Shown: positions 1-8,795 of the stretch, in pieces
Layout of the letters: the number at the start of each line of letters is the position of its first letter
Numbering within the stretch: the first letter of the stretch is position 1
From: CAWAXW01 sp963786155
Lineage (GTDB): Bacteria > Actinomycetota > CADDZG01 > WHSQ01
Assembly (NCBI GenBank): GCA_963786155.1
Contig: CAWAXW010000006.1
Location: forward strand, 620,001-684,000
Direction: 5' to 3'
DNA length: 64,000 nucleotides
Notes under the pieces: generated by a model
Told to the model about the DNA's origin: nothing
Seen by the model: only the letters and a program-made list of their open reading frames with translations
Databases searched by the model: none
Translations under genes and position numbers: made by a program

Positions 1-1
1 G

Positions 2-637
2 TCCGAGTTCTACGCCCTGTGCGCCGAGGACCCGGCCCTCGATTGGGTGCCGCGCGTGGGGGCCGGTCGCATGATGCGCAACCCGACGGTTTTCGAAGAG
101 GTGGTCAAGACCATCTGCACGACGAACTGCACGTGGTCCGCAACCGAACGGATGGTCAAAGCATTCGTCGAGCACCTCGGCGAGCCTGCCGCCGGCGCCC
201 CCGCCGATGGGGTCGAGGGCCGCGCATTCCCCACCCCGAAAGCGATGGCCGAAGCCGGCGAGAGGTTCTACAAGGACGTGGCGCGCGCCGGCTACCGCGG
301 CCCGTATTTCATCGAGCTTGCGCGCCTCGTCAATGAAGGAGAGATCGACCTGGAGGCATGGGGGAGCGCCACCGAGGACGAGCTGCCGACCGACGAGCTC
401 GCATCGCGTTTGCTGGCTCTCCCCGGCGTAGGTCCCTACGCAACGGCGCACACGATGATGATGCTGGGCCGCTACTCCCGCCTGATCCTGGACTCCTGGA
501 CGCGCCCAACGTACGCGCGCCTAGCCGGGAAGAAAGTAGTAAAGGACTCGACGATAGAACGTCGCTTCAAGAGATTCGGCCCCTTCGCCGGCCTCGCGTT
601 CTGGTTGTTCCTGACAAAAGGCTGGGTCGAAGACTAG
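2..637 (+). CDS. HhH-GPD DNA glycosylase (endonuclease III/AlkA-like), 5'-truncated
   Basis: The frame is open from the left edge, so this is the C-terminal ~211 residues of a longer protein. It contains a helix-hairpin-helix motif (LPGVGPYATA, about 421-450) followed by the HhH-GPD catalytic Asp in LILDSW (about 484-501). The family excises damaged bases from DNA; the substrate cannot be named from this fragment. There is no C-terminal four-Cys iron-sulfur motif, so it is closer to AlkA/DNA-3-methyladenine-glycosylase types than to classic Nth. The gene ends 21 bases before the converging RTX gene. Family assignment is firm; specificity is inference. Confidence 0.75.
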   Translation, partial: SEFYALCAEDPALDWVPRVGAGRMMRNPTVFEEVVKTICTTNCTWSATERMVKAFVEHLGEPAAGAPADGVEGRAFPTPKAMAEAGERFYKDVARAGYRGPYFIELARLVNEGEIDLEAWGSATEDELPTDELASRLLALPGVGPYATAHTMMMLGRYSRLILDSWTRPTYARLAGKKVVKDSTIERRFKRFGPFAGLAFWLFLTKGWVED

Positions 638-658
638 AGCGCCACTGTCAAACGTTGC

Positions 659-2674
659 TCACATGTTGTTGCGTTTGGAGAAGTTGCGCCCCGCATTCGA
701 TCTGCCTTTGAGAGGTGGGGGCCGCGGGTTGTCGGCCTCTTCGCAGCTCGCGATGGCTTCGGCCGCGACACAGGTGTCCGATCCGTCCCCTGCATCACCA
801 ACGTCGTTGTCATCGCCGCCGTCGACCTCATCGTCACCGGCCCCGGCTTGGATGTTGTCGTCCCCCGCGCTCCCGAAGATGTAGTTCACACCGTCGCTGC
901 CGACGAGCTCATCGTCGAACGGGGTTCCACTCACTCCTTCGATGCCTCGGATGACGTCTTGGCCGCTCCCGCTCCCCGTCCCCGCTGCGAGGTCGACCGC
1001 GACTCCCTGCACCGCTTCCGAATAGTTGATCGAGTCGTAGTCGCCCGGGCCCCCGGTCAACGTGTCGTCGCCCTCTTCACCGTCGAGCTCGTCGTTGCCG
1101 CCTCGGCCGTCGATCGTGTCATTGCCGTCTTCACCCCACAGGATGTTGCCCTTGTCGTCACCGCGCAGCACGTCGTCGAAGTCGCCGCCCTGCACCCCCT
1201 CGATGCTCTTCAGGACGTCTTTTCCATTGCCCGATGCCTCACCTTTGGCGAGGTCTACCGTCACGGCTTTCTCGGCGAACCAATAGAAGGCCATGTCGTA
1301 TCCACCACCACCGTCAACGGAGTCGTCGCCCTTCTCGGGTACGAGCCAGTTGCTCTTCTTGTCGCCTATCAGGACGTCGTCATGATCGGACCCGCCGATG
1401 GCTTCGAGGTTCTTGAAAGTGTCCTTGCCTTCGCCGGTGGACCGTCCGGTTTTCAGGTTCGCGTCCACGCCCGTAGATGAGAATCCGAACGCCAGGAAGT
1501 CCAGATTGCCGGGTCCCCCATCGACGGTGTCGTTACCTTTGTCGCCGGACAGGATGTCGAGATCCCCGCCGCGCCCCTTGACGATGTCGTCGCCGGCCCT
1601 GCCGATCAAGATGTCGTCCTCGTCGGAGCCAAACAGGCGATCGTCAAAGTCACTTCCGCCGACATGCTCGATCCCGATCAGAGTGTCGGTGCCGTCTGCC
1701 CCCGTCCCGATGTCGGTGTTGAGATCCACCTCGACCGGCCCCGACGCCAATACGTAGAAGACCGTGTCGTCGATGCCCTCGGCGCCGTCGATCGTGTCGT
1801 CCCCCAGACCACCCGTGAGGTTGTCCTCGCCGGTGCCTCCCTGCAGAAGGTCGACGCCTCCGAAGCCGTGAAGCTGGTTGTCTTGGGAATCTCCGCGCAA
1901 CTCGTCGTCGAAGTCGCTTCCAAATAGCTCTTCGATGTTCGTGAAGGTGTCGTTGCCCTCACCGGTTGCAATTCCCGTGCTCAGATCGGCCTTAATTCCC
2001 GCGGCGGAGCGGATGAATCTGATGCTGTCACTCGCCCCGAGGCCCCCGTCGAGCAGGTCGTCACCGGCTTCCCCAAAGATCTCATCGTCCCCCTCCCGAC
2101 CATCCACGCGATCGTTGCCGAGTCCACCCAGGAGAACGTCGTCGCCGGAGGAGCCGCGGATCTCGTCGTCGTGATCGGAGCCCTCGATCCAGATGATGTT
2201 CGAGAAAGTGTCTTGGCCGAGTCCGGAGGCGGTGCCCGCCTCGACGTCGACGATGACCCCGCCCGGTGCGTTCGTCAGGTAGAGGCCATCCAGCCCCGAC
2301 ACGTTTGCGCTGTGGTCGTTCCCGTTACCTTCAACGACGAAGTCGTCGCCCGGCCCACTCTGAACGATGTCGTCTCCGTCCCCGCCCCCGATGATGTCGA
2401 TTCCCGGGCCGCCATCGACGTCGTCGTTGCCTGCATTGGCGCAGATGGTGTCCTGGCCTTTCGAACCGCGGACTTTGTCGTTGCCCTCCAGAGCGGCGAT
2501 GACATCGTTCCCGGAAGTCCCTTTGATGTCGTCGTCGCCAGCGGTACCGACGATCGTCGCCGGGGAGCCCCCGCAAGCGATCTCCTGGGCCAATACCGTC
2601 GGCATTGCTGCCATAAGCATCAGCACACAGCAGGCGAGAGAAACGAAGACTCGCCGGTTATCGGTATCGCTCAC
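659..2674 (-). CDS. Secreted RTX-repeat calcium-binding protein A with SKRNNM tail
   Basis: About 671 residues starting at a GTG that overlaps the stop of the upstream RTX gene (ATGTGA), so the two are translationally coupled. A signal peptide (CCVLMLMAAMPTVLAQE) is followed by nonapeptide repeats of the GGxGxDxLx type (GNDVI, GDDDI, GDDTI) that form Ca2+-binding beta-rolls. They are grouped in roughly 100-residue modules, each opened by a V-x-V-D-L-x-x-G-x-A-x-G-x-G-x-D segment. A Cys pair (IACGG, TICAN) caps the first module. The last residues are FSKRNNM, identical to those of two other RTX proteins in the window. No catalytic domain was recognised. It is probably an extracellular structural, adhesive or Ca2+-binding protein; the role is inferred. 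Confidence 0.82.
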   Translation of the reverse strand: MSDTDNRRVFVSLACCVLMLMAAMPTVLAQEIACGGSPATIVGTAGDDDIKGTSGNDVIAALEGNDKVRGSKGQDTICANAGNDDVDGGPGIDIIGGGDGDDIVQSGPGDDFVVEGNGNDHSANVSGLDGLYLTNAPGGVIVDVEAGTASGLGQDTFSNIIWIEGSDHDDEIRGSSGDDVLLGGLGNDRVDGREGDDEIFGEAGDDLLDGGLGASDSIRFIRSAAGIKADLSTGIATGEGNDTFTNIEELFGSDFDDELRGDSQDNQLHGFGGVDLLQGGTGEDNLTGGLGDDTIDGAEGIDDTVFYVLASGPVEVDLNTDIGTGADGTDTLIGIEHVGGSDFDDRLFGSDEDDILIGRAGDDIVKGRGGDLDILSGDKGNDTVDGGPGNLDFLAFGFSSTGVDANLKTGRSTGEGKDTFKNLEAIGGSDHDDVLIGDKKSNWLVPEKGDDSVDGGGGYDMAFYWFAEKAVTVDLAKGEASGNGKDVLKSIEGVQGGDFDDVLRGDDKGNILWGEDGNDTIDGRGGNDELDGEEGDDTLTGGPGDYDSINYSEAVQGVAVDLAAGTGSGSGQDVIRGIEGVSGTPFDDELVGSDGVNYIFGSAGDDNIQAGAGDDEVDGGDDNDVGDAGDGSDTCVAAEAIASCEEADNPRPPPLKGRSNAGRNFSKRNNM

Positions 2675-4464
2675 ATGTTGTTTCGTTTGCTGAACTCCTG
2701 TACGACCCTGAGAAGGCCACTCATGGGATGGGCAGGGACCTGTTGTGTCCCCTCGCAAGTACTTGCAAGTAAGAACGTCTCGATGTCCGTGCAGTTGTCC
2801 ACTCCATCACCCGCATCTGCGCTGTCGCTGCCCAGGCCTCCGGCCAGGAAGTCGTCCCCACTCCCGGCACGGAGGATGTCGTCGCCCAGCCAGCCCAGCA
2901 GGAAGTTCCTCTGCGCGTCTCCAATGAGCTCATCGTTGCCGTCCCCGCCGCTCACCCCCTCGATGCCGATCAAGGTATCGGTGCCGTCTCCCGTCGCGGT
3001 ACCCGCCGTCAGATCGACCCGCAGAGGCGCTACGACTCCGAAGAAGTCGAGCATGTCGTATGCGCCGGGACCACCATCCAAAGTGTCGTCCCCTAGGTTC
3101 CCCGTAAGGATGTCGTCGCCCGCGAGGCCCAGGATCACGTCGTTGCCGGCTCCCCCCGCAAGCAGGTCCGCTCCCGAGGAACCTTTCAGCTCGTCGGCTC
3201 CGGCTGTGCCGAGAACGCCCTCTACGCCGATGAGCGTGTCGTTGCCCTCGCCGATCATCGTGCCGGCCTGGAGATCGACCTTGACCGTCGGTGCAAGGAA
3301 GGCGATAACCACGTCGTTACCACCGGCGCCGTCGAAGGTGTCGTTGCCGAGCCATGGGATCACCATGTTGATCTCCTGATTGCCGACCACTCGATCGTTG
3401 AAGTCTGAGCCCACGACCGATTCGATTCTGGTAAGTGAGTCGTTACCGGCCCCAGTCGCGGTCCCGGCCTCGAGGTTGATGTCCATTCCCTGGTTGCTAC
3501 CCAGATAGAACGCGACGTCGGACAACCCGTCCCCACCGTCGAGTGAGTCGTTGCCCGCTCCACCGTCGAGGAAATCGAGGTCGCCGCCGGCGCCGTCGAG
3601 CTGGTCGTTTCCCGCGTTCCCAAACAGAACGTCTGTTGCGGCGGAGCCGCGCAGTATGTCGTCGTGCTCCGAACCTTGTGCGCGTTCGAAGCCGATGAAC
3701 TGGTCGGTGCCCTCACCCGTCGCCGTCCCCGCCCCAAGGTCGGCTTCTACCCCTTCGGGCGAGAAGAAGAAGTCGAGGAAATCCAACCCCGGCCCTCCGT
3801 CCAGGTTGTCGTTGCCGTCTTCGCCTCCGATGACGTCGTCCCCGTTCCCACCCGAGATCGTGTCGTTGCCTCCGTACCCATAGATCAGATCGGCTTCCTC
3901 GGAGCCCTGGATGTCGTCGTCGAAGGACGAGCCGAAGATCCCATTGACCGCGGTGAACTGGTCGTTACCCTCGCCGGTCGCCGTCCCGGATTGCATGTTC
4001 ACTATTACCGCCGACGGCGAGACGATGTAGGTCAACGAGTCGGGGTCTGAGCCTCCATCGATCTCATCGTCGCCGGCCCCGGCCGAAAGCAGATCGCGGG
4101 CCGCGCCGCCTTTGATCACATCCGACCCTGCGTCGGCCGATATCGCGTCGCGACCGCCTCCTCCGATGAGCCGATCGTTGCCCGGCCCTCCGCAGAGGAT
4201 GTCATCTGCGCCAAGGCCACGGATGACGTCGTTGCCCCCCAGGCCGACGATGACATCGAGACTCGGCGTGCCGCGGAGAACGTCGGCCTTGGGAGTTCCG
4301 ACTTTCGTCGCTTTGAGGTTGAAACACCGCGGGGCGGCTGCAGCGTCGAGGCGCGCCGCAGGCAGCGCAACCGACAGCGCTATCGCTCCGACGAGGGATG
4401 CCGCGACGACGACGACGCGCCGCCGCCCGACGACCCCCTTGGCAGGCGTTTCCAGACTTCTCAT
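2671..4464 (-). CDS. Secreted RTX-repeat calcium-binding protein B with SKRNNM tail
   Basis: A 597-residue protein. The N-terminus is basic then hydrophobic (GRRRVVVVAASLVGAIALSV), a typical Sec signal. A Cys-capped entry module follows (APRCFNLKATKVGTPKADVL, then DDILCGGPGND), then about five modules alternating a beta-sandwich-like segment (VxVDLxAGTATGEGxDT) with RTX nonapeptides. It ends QEFSKRNNM. The stop TGA overlaps the GTG of the downstream RTX paralogue, giving a two-gene operon. No strong Shine-Dalgarno sequence is visible before the ATG. The family is widely annotated only as calcium-binding protein; many Gram-negative RTX proteins use type I secretion, but a Sec signal here argues for general export followed by surface retention. 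Confidence 0.83.
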   Translation of the reverse strand: MRSLETPAKGVVGRRRVVVVAASLVGAIALSVALPAARLDAAAAPRCFNLKATKVGTPKADVLRGTPSLDVIVGLGGNDVIRGLGADDILCGGPGNDRLIGGGGRDAISADAGSDVIKGGAARDLLSAGAGDDEIDGGSDPDSLTYIVSPSAVIVNMQSGTATGEGNDQFTAVNGIFGSSFDDDIQGSEEADLIYGYGGNDTISGGNGDDVIGGEDGNDNLDGGPGLDFLDFFFSPEGVEADLGAGTATGEGTDQFIGFERAQGSEHDDILRGSAATDVLFGNAGNDQLDGAGGDLDFLDGGAGNDSLDGGDGLSDVAFYLGSNQGMDINLEAGTATGAGNDSLTRIESVVGSDFNDRVVGNQEINMVIPWLGNDTFDGAGGNDVVIAFLAPTVKVDLQAGTMIGEGNDTLIGVEGVLGTAGADELKGSSGADLLAGGAGNDVILGLAGDDILTGNLGDDTLDGGPGAYDMLDFFGVVAPLRVDLTAGTATGDGTDTLIGIEGVSGGDGNDELIGDAQRNFLLGWLGDDILRAGSGDDFLAGGLGSDSADAGDGVDNCTDIETFLLASTCEGTQQVPAHPMSGLLRVVQEFSKRNNM

Positions 4465-4520
4465 TTTGAGGGGTGCGAGTTCCTAGTCAAGGTAGGTCTA
4501 GAGCTCGGCTCAGCCGGTCC

Positions 4521-4931
4521 TCAAGCCGTAGAGAGGGCTCCGCAGCCGCCCGTCGATTTGGGCGGGGAGAGATGGACCTCGTGGAGGGTCTCTGCGATGA
4601 CGTCGATCTGCGCGCCCTTCTCGAGGAAGGCGGTCGCGCAGGCGTCGAGGGCGCTGGCGGCTATCCGTTTGCTCTCGAAACCCGACAGCACGAGGATGCG
4701 CGTTCCGGGAGCGGCTTCGTGCAGGCGGGGGATCGCCTGGAGCCCGTCGAGCCGTGGCATGGCGATGTCGAGCATGATCACGTCGGGGCGCAGCGCGGCG
4801 GCCTTCTCGATCGCTTCGACCCCGTCGCCGGCTTCGCCTACGACTTCGAACCGTTCGTCGGCGTCCAGGATGGTCCGGAAAAGCATGCGCAGGTCCTCGA
4901 CGTCGTCGACGACAAGAACGCGTGCGGGCAT
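4521..4931 (-). CDS. Single-domain response regulator (CheY-like receiver)
   Basis: The start at 4931 is preferred over one 36 bases upstream because a purine-rich GGGGGAG lies 5' of it. The 136-residue product is one receiver domain: acidic pair D9-D10, phospho-acceptor D55 in VIMLDIAMP, Ser in VLSGF and Lys in LEKGA. There is no DNA-binding output domain, so it must act by protein-protein contact or as a phosphate relay. It is transcribed divergently from the degenerate sensor-kinase-like gene at 5055, which may be its partner. A short Ser/Gly/Ala-rich tail follows the receiver. Confidence 0.88.
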   Translation of the reverse strand: MPARVLVVDDVEDLRMLFRTILDADERFEVVGEAGDGVEAIEKAAALRPDVIMLDIAMPRLDGLQAIPRLHEAAPGTRILVLSGFESKRIAASALDACATAFLEKGAQIDVIAETLHEVHLSPPKSTGGCGALSTA

Positions 4932-5054
4932 GCGGTTCTCCCCCTCGATAGGTGATCTTCTGGCCACGAACAGGATACTTGGCGGCCCATTTATTTGGGA
5001 GTGTCTTTACGAATAGTTACTTCAGTTTCGTCGATCCCGTGAAAAGCTCTCGAT
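4932..5054. promoter_or_regulatory. AT-rich divergent intergenic region between regulator and sensor genes
   Basis: This 123-bp spacer is visibly more AT-rich than its surroundings (TTATTTGGGAG, TTTACGAATAGTTAC around 4991-5026) and separates two divergent genes. It is the natural place for both promoters. No -35/-10 pair was unambiguous enough to assign. Confidence 0.4.
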
Positions 5055-6399
5055 ATGGAAACGTTTGCCGATGTAATCAACTACGTAAACACCGCAGCCT
5101 TCGCTCTGCTTGGAGTGATCGGGTTCTTCCTGTGGCGCGGCTCTCGCTCGGCGAGCTCCTTGTGGGCCTTCCTCGCATTCGGAGACCTCGGCCTCATCAC
5201 GATCGCGGGCTTCGTGCTCGAACGGATGGACCAACAAAGCCGGGCGGTGGAGATCGGCGAGACCTTGCTTATCTCGCTGCTGCTTCTCTTTCCTTACTTC
5301 CTGTTCCGGTTTGCGGCGAGCTTCCAGCCGGCCGGTCGCTGGCTCGAGATCGTCGGCGGAGCACTTACCGCGGCCGTCATCGTCTGGACGATCCTCATTC
5401 CCGAGCTGCCCGAGGAAGGCGAGTCGCGTTCGGCCGCAGTCGAAGCCTTTGTCCTCTTGATCCTGGTGCAGTGGACCTTCTTGTCGGCCGTGGTGTCGAT
5501 CAGGTTCTGGCGAGCGGGGCGCGAGCAACCGGTCATAGCTCGGCGCCGGACGCGCCTCTTGAGCATCGCATCGGGTGCGATGGCAATCGCACTGATCGAT
5601 CGCGGGGGCCGCGCCGCCCGAGCACGAGCCGATACTTGACGTGTTGTCGCAGCTCGCCGCGCTGGCCAGCGTGCTCGCCTTCTTCGCGGGGGTCGTCCCG
5701 CCCCGCTGGCTCCGGGGCATATGGCGATTGCCGGTCCAGGAACGCTTGCGCAGAGCAATCATCGACCTCATGGGGGTGGATGAGGAGGAGCAGGTGATGG
5801 CCGATCTCCTTCCTCACACGGCCGAGATAGTCGGAGGTAGCGGGATCGCGTTGCTGGACGATTCCGGCAACGTCGTGGGCACGCACGACCTCGACCCGGC
5901 ATCCCTTCCAGACATCCCCCCCGAGCTCTTGCGCGGGGAGGAGGGCGTCATACAGATCGAGCGCGACCTCATGTTGGTGCGGTTCAAGTTCGGATCGATC
6001 GTCGCCCGGACGAGCCCCTACACACCGTTCTTCGGGAAGGACGAGGTTGACCTTCTCGGGACGCTCGGAGCGCTTGCGAACTTCGCGATCGGCAGGGTGC
6101 GCGCGGTCCAACTTCGGATGCAGATGAACGAGGAGCGTTTCCGCCGCCAGCAGGCGCTCGAGATCAACGACAACGTCGTGCAGGGACTCGCGGTGGCCAA
6201 GTACGCGTTCGATCTCGAAGAACACGACAAGGCGCGAGCGGCTGTGGACAAGACACTGGCCGCGGCCCGTTCGATCATCAGCGACCTGCTCGAAGAGATC
6301 GCCACAGATGAGGAGATGGGCGCGGACGCTTTGATCCGCCAGAAGGCCGCCTCGTCCCACGTGTCCGCGAGCGGGCCTGAGGAGGGCGGGAACGCCTGA
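5055..6399 (+). CDS. Sensor-kinase-like membrane protein, degenerate DHp, no ATPase domain (frameshifted)
   Basis: Two reading frames join into one protein of about 447 residues. Residues 1-190 carry six or seven membrane segments. The frame breaks near the G run at 5604-5608, and the continuation from 5641 completes the last membrane segments (VLSQLAALASVLAFFAGVV). A GAF-like region follows, then a HisKA_3-type dimerisation helix reading ALEINDNVVQGLAVAKYAF. In true kinases of this family the equivalent motif is H-D-x-x-x-Q; here the His is Asn. No HATPase_c N, G1 or G2 boxes follow before the stop. It is therefore probably a signal-sensing scaffold, not a kinase, working with the divergent receiver protein. 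The single indel is probably a sequence error. Confidence 0.65.
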
Positions 6400-6451
6400 A
6401 GGCTTGTTCTCCTTACTTTGGAGCAGGGTCGTAGTAGCGTTCGCGAGCCCG

Positions 6452-6922
6452 ATGAACTCCCGTAAACCCCCTCCTCGCTGGTTGACCCTCGCTCTGGGCG
6501 TGCTCGTCGTCCTCGGCGCCGCGCAGCCTGCCCTTGCCGAGATGCAGATCATGCGCATCCGCTTCAACCCCCCCGGCAAAGACGACGGCTCCAACGAAAA
6601 TCTGAACAAGGAGCTGATCGTCATCGAGAACACGGGCCCGCTCCCCGAGGAGCTCGCCGAATGGACGATCAACGATCGCAACAAGGAGAACGTCTTCGAG
6701 TTCCCGTCGATCACGGTTGATCCCGGCGAGATCGTGCGGCTGCGATCGGGGGACGGCGCCGACGCCGCGGTCGAAGGTGGCTACGAGCTCTTCTGGAACC
6801 TCGAGGATTACGTGTGGGACAACGACGCCGATCGCGCCAAGCTCAAGGACCCGTCGGGGACCGAGGTCGACTCGTGCAGCTACCGCAAGACGAAGAGCCC
6901 TGCCGTCTGCGGCGCGGCCTAG
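6452..6922 (+). CDS. Secreted lamin-tail-domain-like protein
   Basis: A 156-residue protein with a clear signal peptide (WLTLALGVLVVLGAAQPALA) at residues 11-30. The mature part (MRIRFNPPGKDDGSNENLNKE, then LIVIENTG, WTINDRN, FEFPSITVDPGEIVRLRSG) matches the beta-sandwich lamin-tail (LTD) fold found in bacterial exoproteins and nucleases. No enzyme domain is attached. The ATG at 6452 was chosen because it sits directly before the basic n-region; a longer in-frame start exists at 6404. The stop TAG overlaps the stop of the converging pilT gene in the shared tetramer CTAG. Confidence 0.7.
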   Translation: MNSRKPPPRWLTLALGVLVVLGAAQPALAEMQIMRIRFNPPGKDDGSNENLNKELIVIENTGPLPEELAEWTINDRNKENVFEFPSITVDPGEIVRLRSGDGADAAVEGGYELFWNLEDYVWDNDADRAKLKDPSGTEVDSCSYRKTKSPAVCGAA

Positions 6923-7995
6923 ACCGGCTGTAGACCCGCCTGTCGCAACGCTAGCTGGAAGTCGTGTGGGTTCGTTGCGGCGTTCGTAGCGTCCTCGAGC
7001 GCCACTAGTTGGGCCCGGAACAATCCGATGAGGGCTTGGTCGAAGGTCTGCATCCCGTAGAACTCCGATTCCGCAACGATGTCGTGGATCATGTGGGTCT
7101 GCTCCGGATTCATGATGCAGTCGCGGATGCGGCCGTTCATGATGAGGATCTCGATCGCGGCCACGCGGCCCCCGCCTTTCTTGGTCAGCAACCGTTGCGA
7201 GATCACACCCGCCAGCGAACCGGCTAGCGCCACCCGCACCTGGTTTTGCTGATGTGCCGGGAAGAAGTCGATGATGCGGTTGATCGTCTCGGTCACGTCG
7301 GTCGTGTGCAGCGTCGCGATGACGAAGTGTCCGGTCTCGGCCGCCTGTAGCGCAGCCTTGACCGTCTCGGCATCGCGGATCTCGCCGATGAAGATCACAT
7401 CCGGGTCTTGGCGCATGGCCGCGCGCAGCGCGCTCTGGAAGTCCATCGTGTCCTGCCCGATCTCGCGCTGGGTGACGACCGCCGTGCGGTCGTTGTGCAG
7501 GATCTCGATCGGGTCCTCGATAGTCAAGATGTGACACGCGCGGCTTACGTTGATGTGATTGATGATGGCGCCGGTGGTGGTGGTCTTGCCCGATGAGGTC
7601 GGACCGGTGACCAGTAGCAAGCCCCGATGCTCGTTGGCAAGCGTCTCGACCGCGGGTGGCATGCCGAGCGTTTGGAAGTCTGGGGCCCCTGGAAGGATCC
7701 GGCGTGCTGCGATCCCCAAGGTCCCGCGCTGCTTGTGCACGTTGACGCGGAAGCGACCGAGACCGGGGATCGAGTAAGCGAAGTCGACCTCGCCCTTGGC
7801 CTTCAATGTGGCTTTCTGCTCGTCGTCCATGATCGCGTTCGCCATCTCTTCGGACTCCGCCGGCTTGAGCGATTCACCCTCGAGCTTCTTGACGTTCCCG
7901 CTCTGACGAACGGTGGGAGGGCAGCCCGTCTTGACGTGGAGGTCCGAGCAGTCGTTCTCTACAGCGAACTTCAGCAACTCATGGATGTCGGGCAT
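6919..7995 (-). CDS. pilT: PilT-family type IV pilus retraction ATPase
   Basis: A 358-residue hexameric secretion ATPase. It has Walker A GPTSSGKTTT (131-140), an Asp box in TIEDPIE (about 158-164), Walker B around DPDVIFIGEIRD (197-208) and the His box TGHFVIATLHT (221-231). The N-terminal PAS-like domain is present (HELLKFAVENDCSDLHVKTG). PilT proteins power pilus retraction and twitching motility. No other pilus genes are in this window, so the partners must be elsewhere. The start ATG follows a weak ribosome-binding region. The stop interlocks with that of the lamin-tail gene. Confidence 0.95.
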   Translation of the reverse strand: MPDIHELLKFAVENDCSDLHVKTGCPPTVRQSGNVKKLEGESLKPAESEEMANAIMDDEQKATLKAKGEVDFAYSIPGLGRFRVNVHKQRGTLGIAARRILPGAPDFQTLGMPPAVETLANEHRGLLLVTGPTSSGKTTTTGAIINHINVSRACHILTIEDPIEILHNDRTAVVTQREIGQDTMDFQSALRAAMRQDPDVIFIGEIRDAETVKAALQAAETGHFVIATLHTTDVTETINRIIDFFPAHQQNQVRVALAGSLAGVISQRLLTKKGGGRVAAIEILIMNGRIRDCIMNPEQTHMIHDIVAESEFYGMQTFDQALIGLFRAQLVALEDATNAATNPHDFQLALRQAGLQPV

Positions 7996-8045
7996 GCTTG
8001 ACCTTCACTTCCTTTACCGAGGGTACGAATGACACTATCGGGCTG

Positions 8046-8792
8046 ATGCAGGGCGAGATAGGTGTTTGGTCGAGCGGGGCACGGCTGGCCATAGGCGTTC
8101 TACTGGTCTCGTTGTCGGCCTGCTCGTCGAATCCCGGCACGCGGGAACCATCGGCGTCCGCGACGGCCGGCTTGAATCCATCACCAACGCCCTCAGAAGC
8201 GAAGGTTCCCCGCGAAAGGGATGAAAAGGACGGCAAGGCAGACAAGCCAAAGCCCACACCCGATCCCCCCGAGGAGATCGTCGTGCGCTACACGGTGGTG
8301 CGTCGAACGACCGACCCGGCAACGGCCGGCTTCGAGGAGACCGTGGTGGCCACCCTGTCCGACCCGCGTGGCTGGCAGCGCGCACATTTTCGGATGGTCC
8401 CGGTTCCCGATGCTCGCTTTGTCGTCGTGCTCGCGGAAGCGGAGGAGGTCGACGAGCTGTGTCTTCCCTACGACACGCAGGGTCTCTACTCTTGTCAGAA
8501 CGGACCCATCGTTGCTCTCAACGCAGATCGATGGCGCGAAGCAACTCCGAAATGGACCGGCGACCTCGCCACGTATCGCCAGATGTTGATCAACCATGAG
8601 TTCGGCCACCTGCTCGGCCAACACCACCCCGAAGTGCAATGCCCCGAGCCCGGCCACCCGGCGCCCGCAATGGCCCAACAAAGCACCGAGCTGAACGGCT
8701 GCCTCCCAAACCCCTGGCCCCTCCCCTGGGAGATCCGCAAAGCAATAAGGCTGAATCTCCCCCTAGCCCCACCCTTCGACCCGACGACCTGA
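8046..8792 (+). CDS. DUF3152-type secreted zinc metalloprotease lipoprotein
   Basis: About 248 residues. A hydrophobic segment ends in a lipobox (LLVSLSACSS), predicting a lipoprotein. A Ser/Pro/Thr- and Lys/Asp-rich linker follows, then a C-terminal domain with the zinc signature HEFGHLLGQHH (from about residue 184) and the downstream AMAQQS turn. This fits the actinobacterial DUF3152 family, related to metzincin-like proteases, with function unproven. A more distal TTG start at 7998 is possible. It is divergent from pilT by 50 bp and ends three bases before the converging DUF559 gene. Confidence 0.8.
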   Translation: MQGEIGVWSSGARLAIGVLLVSLSACSSNPGTREPSASATAGLNPSPTPSEAKVPRERDEKDGKADKPKPTPDPPEEIVVRYTVVRRTTDPATAGFEETVVATLSDPRGWQRAHFRMVPVPDARFVVVLAEAEEVDELCLPYDTQGLYSCQNGPIVALNADRWREATPKWTGDLATYRQMLINHEFGHLLGQHHPEVQCPEPGHPAPAMAQQSTELNGCLPNPWPLPWEIRKAIRLNLPLAPPFDPTT

Positions 8793-8795
8793 CTC

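Noticed and set aside
848..3379. Long open frames on the plus strand opposite the RTX genes (for example 848-1480 and 2171-3379)
   Set aside because: They arise from the repetitive GGxGxD codon pattern read in antisense. Their translations are low-complexity Ser/Pro or Val/Asp strings with no start signals or family motifs.
5055..6399. Two separate genes (194-aa membrane protein and 252-aa cytosolic protein)
   Set aside because: The second frame is open upstream of its first start codon and completes the membrane region; one indel in a G run explains the split better.
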